Shown here piece by piece: positions 13,397-21,259 of a stretch of 29,002 nt of DNA (positions are counted from its first letter, which is position 1; the number at the start of each line of letters is the position of its first letter). Both the position numbers and the translations under genes were made by a program. The notes under the pieces were generated by a model that was not told where the DNA came from, ran no database searches, and saw nothing but the letters and a program-made list of their open reading frames with translations. The stretch lies in contig DATBMB010000196.1 in NCBI GenBank assembly GCA_036555035.1, forward strand, positions 1 to 29,002, given 5' to 3'. This DNA comes from SG8-41 sp036555035 (lineage in GTDB: Bacteria > Pseudomonadota > Gammaproteobacteria > Burkholderiales > SG8-41).

Positions 13397-13767
13397 GCGC
13401 GCGGCGCGCTGCCGACCAGCCACTCCGAGATCGCGTTCAGGAGCTCGGTCACCTCTCCGATCGGCGGCAGCACCGTGATCTCCGCCGCCGAGTGCCGGGC
13501 GCTCAGCTCTTTCAGCAGGCGCGGCAGGTCCTTCTTCAGGTGTCCGCCCTGCGCCAGGAACAGCGGCGCGACGGTGATGCGGGTGTGGCCGGCCTTGACC
13601 AGCTGCGCGACGCAGTCGCCGAGCGCCGGCTGCATCTGCTCGAGGAAGGCCAGTTCCACCGAGAGGTCGGGCCGGCGCGCGGCGACCGCCTGCCGGATGG
13701 CGCGAAACGGCTCGCTCCATTGCGCGTCGCGCGCGCCGTGCGCGAACAGTACGAGGGCGGATTTCAT
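13393..13767 (-). CDS. cbiX: CbiX/SirB-type sirohydrochlorin chelatase-like protein
   Basis: 124 residues, the length of the short single-domain CbiX/SirB chelatases that insert Co or Fe into sirohydrochlorin on the way to cobalamin or siroheme. The first metal His is in LFAHGARD (H10), and the second in APLFLAQGGHLKKDLP. The helix-strand pattern around TRITVAPLF and ITVLPPIGE also fits. No other cobalamin or siroheme gene is nearby, so the metal cannot be told. The gene is 17 bases downstream of coaBC and overlaps DUF192 by four bases, placing it in the middle of a three-gene operon. Confidence 0.9.
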   Translation of the reverse strand: MKSALVLFAHGARDAQWSEPFRAIRQAVAARRPDLSVELAFLEQMQPALGDCVAQLVKAGHTRITVAPLFLAQGGHLKKDLPRLLKELSARHSAAEITVLPPIGEVTELLNAISEWLVGSAPRA

Positions 13768-13784
13768 TTAACGGGTGAGCGGCG

Positions 13785-14987
13785 TTATCGCTTGCTGCTC
13801 GCCGGCTTGAACAGCTTGGCGATATGGGCGACGAGCTGGCGCGCGACGGCCTCCTTGGAAGCGCGGGGCAGGGGGTGCACGCCCGCATCGTCGAAGAGCG
13901 TGATCTCGTTGTCGTCCGCGCCGATCGCCCGCTGCGCGAGGTTCGCGGCGAGCAGCGGCACCTTCTTCGCGCGGCGCTTGGCCTCGGCGTGCCGGCGCAG
14001 GTTCTCCGTTTCCGCCGCGAAGCCCACGCAGAACGGCGGGCGCGGCCGCGCCGCGACCCACGCCAGGATGTCCGGGTTGGGCACGAGCTCGAGCCGCAGC
14101 CTGCGCGCGCTGCGCTTGATCTTCTGGCGGTGCGGGCTCGCGACGTGATAGTCGGACACGGCGGCGACGCTCACGAAGATGTCCGCGTCCGCGACGCGCT
14201 TCTTCACCGCCTCGAACATCTCGCGGGCGGAGACGACATCCACGCGCTGCGCGCCCGTGGGCGCGGCGAGGCTGGTCGGCCCCGTGATGAGCGTTACCCG
14301 GGCGCCGGCCTCGAGCGCGGCGCGCGCCACCGCATAGCCCATCTTGCCGGAGCTGCGGTTGGTGATTCCGCGCACCGCGTCGATCGTCTCGAACGTCGGC
14401 CCGGCGGTGATCAGCACGCGCGTCCCGCGCAAGGTCTTGGGGGCGAGAAAGGCCGTCACCGCATCTGCGATCTCGGCCGCCTCGAGCATGCGGCCCATGC
14501 CGGTTTCGCCGCACGCCTGATCGCCGCTCACGGGCCCGAGGATCGCGACGCCGTCGCGCAACAGGCGCTCGATATTGCGGCGCGTCGCCGGGTTGTCCCA
14601 CATCTGGCGGTTCATCGCCGGCGCGACGATCAGCGGGCATTCGCGCGCGAGGCACAGCGTGGAGAGCAGGTCGTCGGCCAGGCCCTGCGCGAGCTTGGCA
14701 ATGAAGTCGGCGGTCGCGGGCGCCACCACGATCGCGTCCTTGCCGCGCGAGAGCTCGATGTGCGCCATGTTGTCGGAGACGCGGGCATCCCACAGGTCCG
14801 TGTAGACCGGCTTTCCCGATAGCGCCTGGAAGGTGGCGGGGGCGACCAGCCCGCCGGCCGCCTCGGTCATGACCACCTGCACTTCGATGCCGCTGCGCGC
14901 GAGCTCGCGCGTCAGCTCGGCGGCCTTGTAGGCGGCGATGCCGCCGGTGACCCCCAGCACGATCGATTTCTTAGTACTTTCAGCCAT
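13785..14987 (-). CDS. coaBC: Bifunctional phosphopantothenoylcysteine decarboxylase/synthetase
   Basis: A 400-residue enzyme catalysing two coenzyme A steps: joining cysteine to 4'-phosphopantothenate (CoaB) and decarboxylating the product with FMN (CoaC). The N-terminal CoaC half starts IVLGVTGGIAAYKAAEL and contains APATADFIAKLAQGLADDLLS (as two parts APATADFIAK and LAQGLADDLL) and the catalytic Cys in GDQACGETGMGRM. The CoaB half begins at about residue 188 with VLITAGPTFETIDAVRGITN followed by RSSGKMG, and includes the KIKR lysine motif near 285. Length is normal. The ATG at 14985-14987 has no strong ribosome site. It heads coaBC-cbiX-DUF192 and is divergent from radC. With panB and panC at 26983-28610 the window covers much of CoA synthesis, in two separate loci. 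Confidence 0.97.
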   Translation of the reverse strand: MAESTKKSIVLGVTGGIAAYKAAELTRELARSGIEVQVVMTEAAGGLVAPATFQALSGKPVYTDLWDARVSDNMAHIELSRGKDAIVVAPATADFIAKLAQGLADDLLSTLCLARECPLIVAPAMNRQMWDNPATRRNIERLLRDGVAILGPVSGDQACGETGMGRMLEAAEIADAVTAFLAPKTLRGTRVLITAGPTFETIDAVRGITNRSSGKMGYAVARAALEAGARVTLITGPTSLAAPTGAQRVDVVSAREMFEAVKKRVADADIFVSVAAVSDYHVASPHRQKIKRSARRLRLELVPNPDILAWVAARPRPPFCVGFAAETENLRRHAEAKRRAKKVPLLAANLAQRAIGADDNEITLFDDAGVHPLPRASKEAVARQLVAHIAKLFKPASSKR

Positions 14988-15146
14988 CTAGGGCTACTGC
15001 TTCACGCTGCGGACTGGAGTGTAACCGCAAACGCCAAGCAGCGTAAATCGGGGAATCGACGCTGCGCCCTCGCGCGTAAACGCGGAGGGGCCGTCCGCCG
15101 TTATCCCATGACGAGTCACGAAAAACGAGGAGGGAGCCACGCACTC
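14988..15146. other. Divergent intergenic region between coaBC and radC
   Basis: 159 bases must contain the promoters for coaBC (leftward) and radC (rightward). TGTAAC near 15020 is a possible -10, but I see no convincing -35/-10 pair or operator. Confidence 0.4.
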
Positions 15147-15821
15147 ATGCGTATCACCGACTGGCCGCCTGATGAGCGGCCCCGCGAGAAGCTGCTCACC
15201 CGGGGCGCGGAATCGCTCTCCGATGCCGAGCTGGTGGCGATCTTCCTGCGCACCGGGGTGCGGGGGAAGAGCGCGGTGGACGTCGCGCGCGAGGCGCTTG
15301 CCCGCTTCGGCTCGCTCACGGGCCTGTTTGCCGCGGGCGCGGAGGCGGCCACCGCCGTGTCCGGCCTCGGCGCGGCCAAGTACGTGCAGCTGCAGGCGGT
15401 GCTGGAGATGGCGCGGCGCGCGCTGCGCGAGAAGCTCGACCGCGGCTCCGCCCTGAGCTCGCCGCAGGCGGTGCGCGATTTCCTCCGGTTGAAGCTCCAG
15501 GACCGGCCACAGGAGGTCTTCGTCGGCGTCTTCCTCGACGCGCAGAACCGGGTGCTGGCGGTGGAGGAGCTCTCCCGCGGCACGCTGACCCAGACCAGCG
15601 TCTACCCGCGCGAGGTGGTGAAGCGCGCCCTGCATCACAACGCCGCCGCGCTCATCTTCGCGCACAACCACCCTTCGGGCATTGCCGAGCCCAGCCGCTC
15701 CGACGAGGTGTTGACGGGCGCGCTCAAGCAGGCCCTCGCGCTGGTGGACGTCAAGGTGCTCGACCATTTCATCGTCGGAGCGGGAACGGCGATGTCCTTC
15801 GCCGAGCGCGGCCTGATGTAG
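15147..15821 (+). CDS. radC: RadC/UPF0758 family JAB-domain protein
   Basis: 224 residues with the standard two-part architecture: an N-terminal helix-hairpin-helix region (about 1-100, including RITDWPPDERPREKLL and LSDAELVAIFLRTG) and a C-terminal JAB/MPN metalloprotease-like domain with the metal motif FAHNHPSG, followed by the Ser and Asp of PSRSD. The original link to DNA repair in E. coli is disputed and the real substrate is unknown. The ATG at 15147 has GGAGGGAG about a dozen bases upstream; an in-frame ATG at 15111-region start (15108) adds a non-conserved tail and has no ribosome site. It is a single gene facing away from coaBC. Confidence 0.95.
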   Translation: MRITDWPPDERPREKLLTRGAESLSDAELVAIFLRTGVRGKSAVDVAREALARFGSLTGLFAAGAEAATAVSGLGAAKYVQLQAVLEMARRALREKLDRGSALSSPQAVRDFLRLKLQDRPQEVFVGVFLDAQNRVLAVEELSRGTLTQTSVYPREVVKRALHHNAAALIFAHNHPSGIAEPSRSDEVLTGALKQALALVDVKVLDHFIVGAGTAMSFAERGLM

Positions 15822-15826
15822 GGGAA

Positions 15827-15840
15827 TTGATCTGGATCAA
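15827..15840. promoter_or_regulatory. FNR/ANR-type operator in front of the universal stress protein gene
   Basis: TTGATCTGGATCAA is an exact match to the FNR-family consensus TTGAT-N4-ATCAA. It starts six bases after the radC stop, with its centre about 67 bases before the USP start codon. That leaves room for a class II activator arrangement with a start site near 15875. Universal stress genes under oxygen-sensing FNR/ANR control are known in Proteobacteria, so low-oxygen induction is a reasonable inference. Confidence 0.75.
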
Positions 15841-15900
15841 GCGGGTCGCGCCTTTTCGCGAGCAGGCTGTGCATGAACCACCTCACACCAGGGGGGCACC

Positions 15901-16353
15901 ATGTATTACAAGCACATCCTGCTGCCCGTCGACGGCTCCGACACCTCGCTTAAGGCGGAGAAGGAGTGCATTGCCTTTGCCGGGTCCGGCGGCACGAAGG
16001 TGACCGTGCTCCACGTGGTATCCCACTTTCACCTGCATTTGCAGTCGTGGGGCGCGTTCAAGTCGGCGCGCACCAAGATCGAGCGGGAGCACGAGGACGA
16101 AGCCAAGGCGATCGCGGAAAAGATGGTCAATGCGCTCGTGGCGCGCGCCCGGGAACAGGGCATCGAGTGCGACGGCCTGGTCGTCGTGGGAGACCACCCC
16201 TACGAGGAGATCATCAGGAGCGCCGAAGCGCGCAAGTGCGATCTCATCATGATGGCTTCGCACGGGCGCCGGGGCCTCGATGCCGTGCTGCTCGGCAGCG
16301 AAACGGTGAAGGTGCTCACGCACACGCAGATCCCGGTGCTGGTGGTGCGATAG
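15901..16353 (+). CDS. Universal stress protein (UspA family)
   Basis: 150 residues, a single Usp domain. It starts YKHILLPVDGSDTSLKAEKE, the usual first strand and phosphate-binding Asp. It ends with IMMASHGRRGLDAVLLGSET followed by VKVLTHTQIPVLVVR, which carries the G-x2-G-x(n)-G(S/T) ATP-binding loop. Proteins of this type bind ATP and support survival during growth arrest or low oxygen. The AGGGGGG ribosome site sits a few bases before the ATG. It is preceded by a perfect FNR-type box at 15827-15840, which gives a clear hypothesis for its regulation. Confidence 0.95.
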   Translation: MYYKHILLPVDGSDTSLKAEKECIAFAGSGGTKVTVLHVVSHFHLHLQSWGAFKSARTKIEREHEDEAKAIAEKMVNALVARAREQGIECDGLVVVGDHPYEEIIRSAEARKCDLIMMASHGRRGLDAVLLGSETVKVLTHTQIPVLVVR

Positions 16354-16402
16354 CTGAAACTCGTGTAAAATCCGCGCCTTTCGCGATTCCCGGAGCTTCT
16401 CC

Positions 16403-16639
16403 ATGTCACGCGTTTGCCAGGTCACCGGCAAGAAGCCGATGCTGGGGCACAACGTGTCCCACGCCAACAACAAGACGCGGCGGCGTTTCCTGCCGAACCT
16501 GCAGTACCGCCGCTTCTGGGTCGAGGCCGAGAACCGCTGGGTGAGCCTGCGCGTGTCCCAGGCGGGGCTGCGCACCATCGACCGCAAGGGTATCGAGACC
16601 GTGCTCGCGGAGATGCGCAAGCGCGGCGAGGAAATCTGA
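16403..16639 (+). CDS. rpmB: 50S ribosomal protein L28
   Basis: 78 residues, full length for bacterial L28. The sequence MSRVCQVTGKKPMLGHNVSH followed by ANNKTRRRFLPNLQ is diagnostic. Only one Cys is present, so this is the zinc-independent form. An extended AT-rich element (TAAAAT, 16366-16371) just after the USP stop is a plausible -10 box, and CGGAG precedes the start. rpmG follows after 10 bases in the usual L28-L33 operon. Confidence 0.98.
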   Translation: MSRVCQVTGKKPMLGHNVSHANNKTRRRFLPNLQYRRFWVEAENRWVSLRVSQAGLRTIDRKGIETVLAEMRKRGEEI

Positions 16640-16649
16640 GGAGGCCGCC

Positions 16650-16805
16650 ATGCGCGAGAAGATCAAGCTCGAGTCCACCGCCGGCACCGGGCACTTCTAC
16701 ACCACCACCAAGAACAAGCGCACCACGCCGGACAAGATGGAGTTCAAGAAGTACGACCCCGTGGCGCGCAAGCACGTTGTTTATAAGGAAACCAAGATCA
16801 AGTAA
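16650..16805 (+). CDS. rpmG: 50S ribosomal protein L33
   Basis: 51 residues: MREKIKLEST, AGTGHFYTTT, KNKRTTPDKM, then EFKKYDPVARKHVVYKETKIK. This is the standard L33 core (GTGHFYTTTKNKR, KKYDP, H.VYKE.KIK) at normal length and without the CxxC pairs of zinc-binding L33. GAGGAGG overlaps the rpmB stop region and lies seven bases before the ATG. It ends the rpmB-rpmG unit, which is followed by a palindrome and a strong terminator. Confidence 0.97.
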   Translation: MREKIKLESTAGTGHFYTTTKNKRTTPDKMEFKKYDPVARKHVVYKETKIK

Positions 16806-16810
16806 CCGCC

Positions 16811-16837
16811 GTCATCCCCGCGTAGGCGGGGATCCAG
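16811..16837. repeat. REP-like palindromic element
   Basis: ATCCCCGC (16814-16821), a GTAG loop and GCGGGGAT (16826-16833), flanked by GTC and CCAG. The pattern GTCAT-CCCCGC-n4-GCGGGG-ATCCAG resembles intergenic REP-type palindromes scattered in many proteobacterial genomes. Only one copy is seen in this window, so its repeat status is inferred. Confidence 0.5.
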
Positions 16838-16841
16838 AAGC

Positions 16842-16870
16842 AAAAAAGCCCGCCGGACGGCGGGCTTTTT
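16842..16870. terminator. Strong bidirectional terminator between rpmG and the desaturase gene
   Basis: GCCCGCC (16848-16854) and GGCGGGC (16859-16865) form a stem with a GGAC loop, followed by TTTTT and preceded by AAAAAA. The flanking A and T runs let it work for the plus-strand rpmB-rpmG unit and for the minus-strand desaturase, whose stop is 20 bases away. Confidence 0.92.
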
Positions 16871-16889
16871 CATTGCTGCGGCCGGGGGC

Positions 16890-18053
16890 TTACGCGTAGC
16901 AGCGCAGCCGCCGGCTGAATTCCTGCAGCGGGATGATGCCGCTCGCCTCCGCGCGCGCGCACCAGTCCTCGAGGTGGCGCACCAGCTGCTCCTTCGAGGC
17001 GTTGGAGCGCTGCCAGAGCGCGGCGAGCTCCTCGCGCATGGTGTAGACGGTGGCGAGCACTTTGCTCTGGCTCAGCGCATCGTTCACCTTGGCGCGGTCG
17101 TTCGCCGGCAGCACCTTGGCGTCCCAGTGCAGCATGCGCTTGATCGCGGCGACGTCCACCCGCACCGCGCGTCCCTTGAGGTCGCGGATCTCCTCGGCAC
17201 AGGTCCGGCCCAGCGATTTTGCGTACTTGTGGAGCACTTCGTAGCGGTGGGTGATGACGGCCTGGACCGTGGCGAGATCGCAGCGCGTCTTGGCGGTGTC
17301 GAGCTTGAGTTCGGGCGCGACCTTCTTGACTTGTGCCAGCTTCAGTCGCGCCAGGGCCCGGATGTACTGCCAGCCGAGGTCGAATTCGTACCACCGGATC
17401 GAGAAGCGCGCCGAGGTCGGGTAGGCGTGGTGGTTGTTGTGCAGCTCCTCGCCACCGATCAGCATGCCCCAGGGCACGATGTTGGTGCTGGTGTCCTCGG
17501 GCTGGAAGGTGCGGTAGCCCCAGTAGTGACCGATGCCGTTGATGACCCCGGCGGCGAATAACGGTATCCACGCCATCTGCACGGCCCAGATCGTGATGCC
17601 GATGAATCCGAACAGGGCAAAGTTGACGAAGAAGAGGAGGGTGACGCCCAAGCTGTCGCGCCGGGTGTAGAGATTGCGCTCGAGCCAATCATCGGGGGTG
17701 CCGGCGCCGTAGCGCTCCAGCGTTTCCGGGTTGCGCGATTCGATGCGGTAGAGCTCGGCGCCTTCCCACAGCACCTTCTTGATGCCGTAGATCTGCGGGC
17801 TATGCGGATCGTCCGCGGACTCGACTTTTGCATGGTGCTTGCGGTGGATCGCGGCCCACTCCTTCGTGACCATGCCGGTGGTGAGCCACAGCCAGAAGCG
17901 GAAGAAATGGCTGACGACGGGGTGCAGGTCGAGCGCCCGGTGGGCCTGGCAGCGGTGCAGATAGATCGTGACCGCCGCGATGGTCACGTGGGTGACCGCG
18001 AGCGCGTAGGCGACGTATCCCCACCACGGCAGATCAAAAACCCCTGAAAACAT
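16890..18053 (-). CDS. Membrane fatty-acid (delta-9 type) desaturase
   Basis: A 387-residue diiron membrane desaturase that introduces a double bond into acyl chains using oxygen. The three His boxes are present: HRCQAHR (about 33-39), HRKHH (about 70-74) and ELHNNHH (about 204-210). Hydrophobic segments lie at about 10-32, 46-62, 138-160 and 163-180. The last 150 residues are a helical, charged C-terminal extension not needed for the catalytic core. The ATG at 18051-18053 has GAGGAG five bases upstream. A small hairpin (GGCGGT/ACCGCC, 18066-18080) sits in the leader. It lies downstream of the RsmB-family gene on the same strand, with 159 bases between, so it may have its own promoter. A role in adjusting membrane fluidity is inferred. 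Confidence 0.93.
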   Translation of the reverse strand: MFSGVFDLPWWGYVAYALAVTHVTIAAVTIYLHRCQAHRALDLHPVVSHFFRFWLWLTTGMVTKEWAAIHRKHHAKVESADDPHSPQIYGIKKVLWEGAELYRIESRNPETLERYGAGTPDDWLERNLYTRRDSLGVTLLFFVNFALFGFIGITIWAVQMAWIPLFAAGVINGIGHYWGYRTFQPEDTSTNIVPWGMLIGGEELHNNHHAYPTSARFSIRWYEFDLGWQYIRALARLKLAQVKKVAPELKLDTAKTRCDLATVQAVITHRYEVLHKYAKSLGRTCAEEIRDLKGRAVRVDVAAIKRMLHWDAKVLPANDRAKVNDALSQSKVLATVYTMREELAALWQRSNASKEQLVRHLEDWCARAEASGIIPLQEFSRRLRCYA

Positions 18054-18212
18054 GCGTCTCCTCTGGGCGGTGCCACCGCCTCGTTATCATGCTCGCGGGG
18101 AGTCTACAGAAGTTCCCGTTCCCGGCAAAGCAAAAATGAACACCGGCGTGCAGGGCTGCACGGCAGTACCCTGATTTCCCGTGTGTATTCTGAAAGCTAC
18201 GGACGTCAAAGC

Positions 18213-19499
18213 CTACTTACGACCGGCATCCAGGGGTTTGGTTCCGGAATTTCGCTGCAATGCAGCAGCGAAGAACCCGTCGGTGCCGTGAAGGTGCGGC
18301 AGCAGCCGCAAGTACTCGCCCGTCTGGAGGGAGATTCCCTGCTGGCCCAGCAGGTCCCGGCAGCGCAGCAACGTGAAGTCTGCGCGCTCGGCCAGGAACG
18401 CGGCAACGATGTCCTCGTTTTCCTCGGCAAGCAGGCTGCAGGTTGCGTATACCAGACGCCCGCCGGGCTTCACCAGCCCCGCGGCGGCGCGCAGGATTGC
18501 GCCCTGCTTGCGCGTGAGCTCCTCCACCGACTGCGGCGACTGGCGCCACTTGAGATCCGGATTGCGGCGCAATGTGCCGAGACCGCTGCAGGGCGCGTCC
18601 ACCAGCACCCGGTCGATCTTCCCGGCCAGGCGCTTCACCCGGATGTCGTTCTCGTTGCGGATGGGCTGCGCAGTGATATTGGACAGTCCCGAGCGCTTCA
18701 ACCTGGGCTTCAAGCGGGCGAGGCGAGCCGCCGACACGTCGAAGGCGTAGATGCGGCCGTGGGAGCGCATGAGCGCCCCGAGCAGCAGGCTCTTGCCGCC
18801 GGAGCCGGCGCAGAAATCCACGACGAGATCATGGCGCGTCGGAGCCAGGAGATATCCGAGGAGCTGGCTGCCCTCGTCCTGCACCTCGACGGCGCCGGAG
18901 AGGAACAGCGGGTGGCGGTTGATCGCAGGCCGCCCCCGGGCGCGCAGTCCGACCGGCGAATAGGGCGTCAGCTCGCACGCGACGGCATCGATCCCGAGTG
19001 CCCGCTGCACCGCGTCGCGATCGGTGAGCAGGGTATTGACGCGGAGATCGAGCGGCGCGGGCTCGTTCAGCCCCTGGGCGAGCGCGAGGATCTCGGGCTC
19101 GGAGAATCGGGGGCTGAGCCGCTCGATCACCCAGTCCGGAAGCTCGGCCCGCAGCGCGAGCGCCAGGTCGTCCAGCGGCTGCGCCTTCACCCCCGCGAGC
19201 CACGACCGCTCTTCTTCCGTCGCGACGGCCGCAAGCTCCCGAACGCTGATTCCTCCCAGCCGCGCGAGATAACCGAGCAGCATGCGCCGCGGCGAGCCGC
19301 CCGGAACGAGGTGGTCCACGGTGCGCTTGCGCCGCAGCACGCCATAGACCGCCTCCGCGACGAACGCCCGGTCGCCGCTGCCGAGCTCGCGGCGGGTGCG
19401 GAAGAAGTCGTGCAGCACCGCATCCGCGGCGCGGTCGAACCTCAGCACGAGCCGCAGCGCGTCGGTCGCCGCGTCCAGCTGGGTGCGGGTACTGGCCAC
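18213..19499 (-). CDS. RsmB/NOP-family RNA (cytosine-5) methyltransferase
   Basis: 428 residues with the RsmB layout: an N-terminal NusB-like helical region (about 1-130) and a Rossmann SAM-methyltransferase domain. Motifs are VVDFCAGSGGKSLLLGAL (SAM loop), VLVDAPCSGLGTLRRNPDLKW with one catalytic Cys, and LVYATCSLL with the other. The family methylates C5 of cytosine in 16S rRNA; RsmB itself targets C967, but this copy could have another target, so I withhold the symbol. The start is a GTG at 19497-19499, 14 bases after the preceding stop. The larger open frame to 20465 is out of frame with the DUF3108 gene and not coding. It is the last tightly linked member of the purM-purN cluster. Confidence 0.9.
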   Translation of the reverse strand: MASTRTQLDAATDALRLVLRFDRAADAVLHDFFRTRRELGSGDRAFVAEAVYGVLRRKRTVDHLVPGGSPRRMLLGYLARLGGISVRELAAVATEEERSWLAGVKAQPLDDLALALRAELPDWVIERLSPRFSEPEILALAQGLNEPAPLDLRVNTLLTDRDAVQRALGIDAVACELTPYSPVGLRARGRPAINRHPLFLSGAVEVQDEGSQLLGYLLAPTRHDLVVDFCAGSGGKSLLLGALMRSHGRIYAFDVSAARLARLKPRLKRSGLSNITAQPIRNENDIRVKRLAGKIDRVLVDAPCSGLGTLRRNPDLKWRQSPQSVEELTRKQGAILRAAAGLVKPGGRLVYATCSLLAEENEDIVAAFLAERADFTLLRCRDLLGQQGISLQTGEYLRLLPHLHGTDGFFAAALQRNSGTKPLDAGRK

Positions 19500-19513
19500 A
19501 ATTGAGAAAGGAT

Positions 19514-20539
19514 CTATTCGTCGCTGACGCGGATTTCGTTCACCATCTGCTCGCCGGAGAAACGGCCTCTGCGGTCGTAGTGGCGAATCCGCACTGGAAG
19601 GTAGCGGTAGTCGGCTGCGAGCCAGATCTCGATGCTTCCGTCGCCCGGCTGCGGCATCTGCCGCACCGGCAGTGTCCGCAGCGTTCCGAGCGGGGTCTCG
19701 ATGCGCTGCTCCGCGGACACCTCGAGGTCGTAGTTCTCGAAGCGCGAGCCGCTGGCGATCGGCACCCGGTAGCGTCCGGGGTCCGGCGGCGCGAGCACGA
19801 GCTGGAAGATGAAGCTGACCAGATCCTGGGCGTCCGCGGGCAGCGGCGCGCTCTTCGAATTGTGCGCGTATCCGTAGCTCAGGCTCCCGGCGCTCCAATC
19901 GAATCGCGCCCGTGACACGTCGGTCCGGCCGCGACGGGTGCGGCTCGCCTCGAACAGCTCGGGCTGCATGCCGTGCTGCGTGATCCTGCCGCGGCTGACG
20001 TAGCGCAGGCGCTGCGGCCAGAGCAGCTCCACGATTCCCGTCGACTCCGCGGCGCTCGTGAGGACGTAGGTGTCGGCTTCCGCCTCCCACGTCTGCACGA
20101 CCGTGCCGACCGGGTGCCGCTCCTCGCCGTAGTAGAGCGTGTAGGAGATCCGGCCCCGGCGCGGCAGGCCATGCACGGCCACCGCTTCGGCGCTCGCCGG
20201 TGCCGCGAGCGCGAGCTGCTGCGGCGGATCCGGCGCCGCCGGCTCTTCCCACGTGGCCGCCTCCAATTCCTCGTCGAGATAGGCATCCGGCAGCACGAGC
20301 GGACTCGGGGCCGCAACGGCGGGCGCGGCCGGAACCGGAACGGCTGCCCGTCGCCGCGCCACCCGGGCCTTCGGCTTGGGTGGGGCCGGCTTGAGCTCCG
20401 GCAGCGGTGCAAGCCGCGCCTGGAGCAGCCGCGGCTCGCCCGGCTCGGGCGGCAGAGGCAGCCATTCGCCCGACATCACCACGGCGTGGATCGCTGCCGA
20501 CAGAAGGGCGGCGACGGCGAGACGGGCGCGCGTGGTCAC
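19514..20539 (-). CDS. DUF3108 protein with TonB-like N-terminus
   Basis: 341 residues. The N-terminus has one hydrophobic anchor (ARLAVAALLSAAIHAVVMSG) followed by a Pro/Ala/Arg-rich linker (about 35-90, with APPKPKARVARRR), a layout seen in TonB-like periplasm-spanning proteins. The C-terminal half (about 135-335) is a DUF3108 domain, with GRISYTLYYGEERHPVGTVV, RFENYDLEVS and IEIWLAADYRYLPVRIRHYD. DUF3108 proteins are thought to be periplasmic; their function is unknown. The GTG start (20537-20539) overlaps the stop of the second DUF3108 gene as GTGA, indicating coupled translation. The two neighbours share the same fold and seem to come from duplication, but only this one kept or gained the anchor and linker. 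Confidence 0.88.
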   Translation of the reverse strand: MTTRARLAVAALLSAAIHAVVMSGEWLPLPPEPGEPRLLQARLAPLPELKPAPPKPKARVARRRAAVPVPAAPAVAAPSPLVLPDAYLDEELEAATWEEPAAPDPPQQLALAAPASAEAVAVHGLPRRGRISYTLYYGEERHPVGTVVQTWEAEADTYVLTSAAESTGIVELLWPQRLRYVSRGRITQHGMQPELFEASRTRRGRTDVSRARFDWSAGSLSYGYAHNSKSAPLPADAQDLVSFIFQLVLAPPDPGRYRVPIASGSRFENYDLEVSAEQRIETPLGTLRTLPVRQMPQPGDGSIEIWLAADYRYLPVRIRHYDRRGRFSGEQMVNEIRVSDE

Positions 20540-21249
20540 GGCTTGATTTCCAGCCTGGTGAGTACCTGCTCGTAGCGCGAGCCGTCGTCGTCCAGGATCA
20601 GCATCTTCACCGGCAGGTAGCGGAGCTGGGGGGCGAGCCAGATCTCGACGCCGCTCTCCTCCGGCGGGTGCTGCCTGACGAGATGCACGGTGATCATGCG
20701 CCCGAGCGGCGTGTCGAGCTCGACGCCGGTGCGCACGCTGTAGCGGTGCTGCTCGATCCGGCGGCCGGTGGTGCGCGACAGGTTGAGCTCCCGCGTACCG
20801 TCGGGCTCGAGGAACATGAACTGGTACATGATCGAGAGCTGGTCCTGGGTTCCGGGCGGCAGCGGCAGGACCTCGTTGCGGCCGCTGCGCGCGACTTTCA
20901 GCTGCGCGCCTTCCCAGTCGAACTCCGCGCGCACCTGCCGCGGATCCTCGTCGCCGCGCCTGCCTTCGAAATTGAGGGGCGTCAGCCCCGAGCCGGTCAA
21001 CCGCCCGCTGCTCGTCACCCGCAGGGGATGCGGCGCCAGCAGCACCAGCACGCCGACCGCGTGGCTCTCGCTCACGATCCGGTAGCGGCCGTCGGCCGCC
21101 TCGAAGGACTCGTGCATCACCGCCACGTGCCCGCCGTTGCGCAGGACGTTGTAGCTTGCCGAGACGGACTGCGGCGCCGCGGGCGTGGCCGCCTCGCCGG
21201 CCGATGCCGCGAGCAGCAGGGCTGCCGCGCATCCCGTCCGGATTCTCAT
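20536..21249 (-). CDS. DUF3108 periplasmic protein
   Basis: About 237 residues, with a signal peptide (MRIRTGCAAALLLAASAGEAA) and one DUF3108 domain: VSASYNVLRNGGHVAVMHES, FDWEGAQLKVARSG, VEIWLAPQLRYLPVKMLILD. The last segment closely mirrors IEIWLAADYRYLPVRI of the adjacent paralogue. The ATG at 21247-21249 is preferred, although a GTG directly before it is also possible. It begins 10 bases after the purN stop, and its own stop overlaps the next start. Location in the envelope is inferred from the signal peptide; role unknown. Confidence 0.88.
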   Translation of the reverse strand: MRIRTGCAAALLLAASAGEAATPAAPQSVSASYNVLRNGGHVAVMHESFEAADGRYRIVSESHAVGVLVLLAPHPLRVTSSGRLTGSGLTPLNFEGRRGDEDPRQVRAEFDWEGAQLKVARSGRNEVLPLPPGTQDQLSIMYQFMFLEPDGTRELNLSRTTGRRIEQHRYSVRTGVELDTPLGRMITVHLVRQHPPEESGVEIWLAPQLRYLPVKMLILDDDGSRYEQVLTRLEIKP

Positions 21250-21259
21250 CACGGCAGCC

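Noticed and set aside
18148..18161. GTGCAG-GG-CTGCAC palindrome after the RsmB-family gene as a terminator
   Set aside because: The loop would be only two bases and there is no T-run on either strand.
19500..20465. N-terminal extension of the RsmB-family protein
   Set aside because: Low-complexity Ala/Gly/Arg sequence that overlaps the DUF3108 gene out of frame; the family start fits the GTG at 19499.
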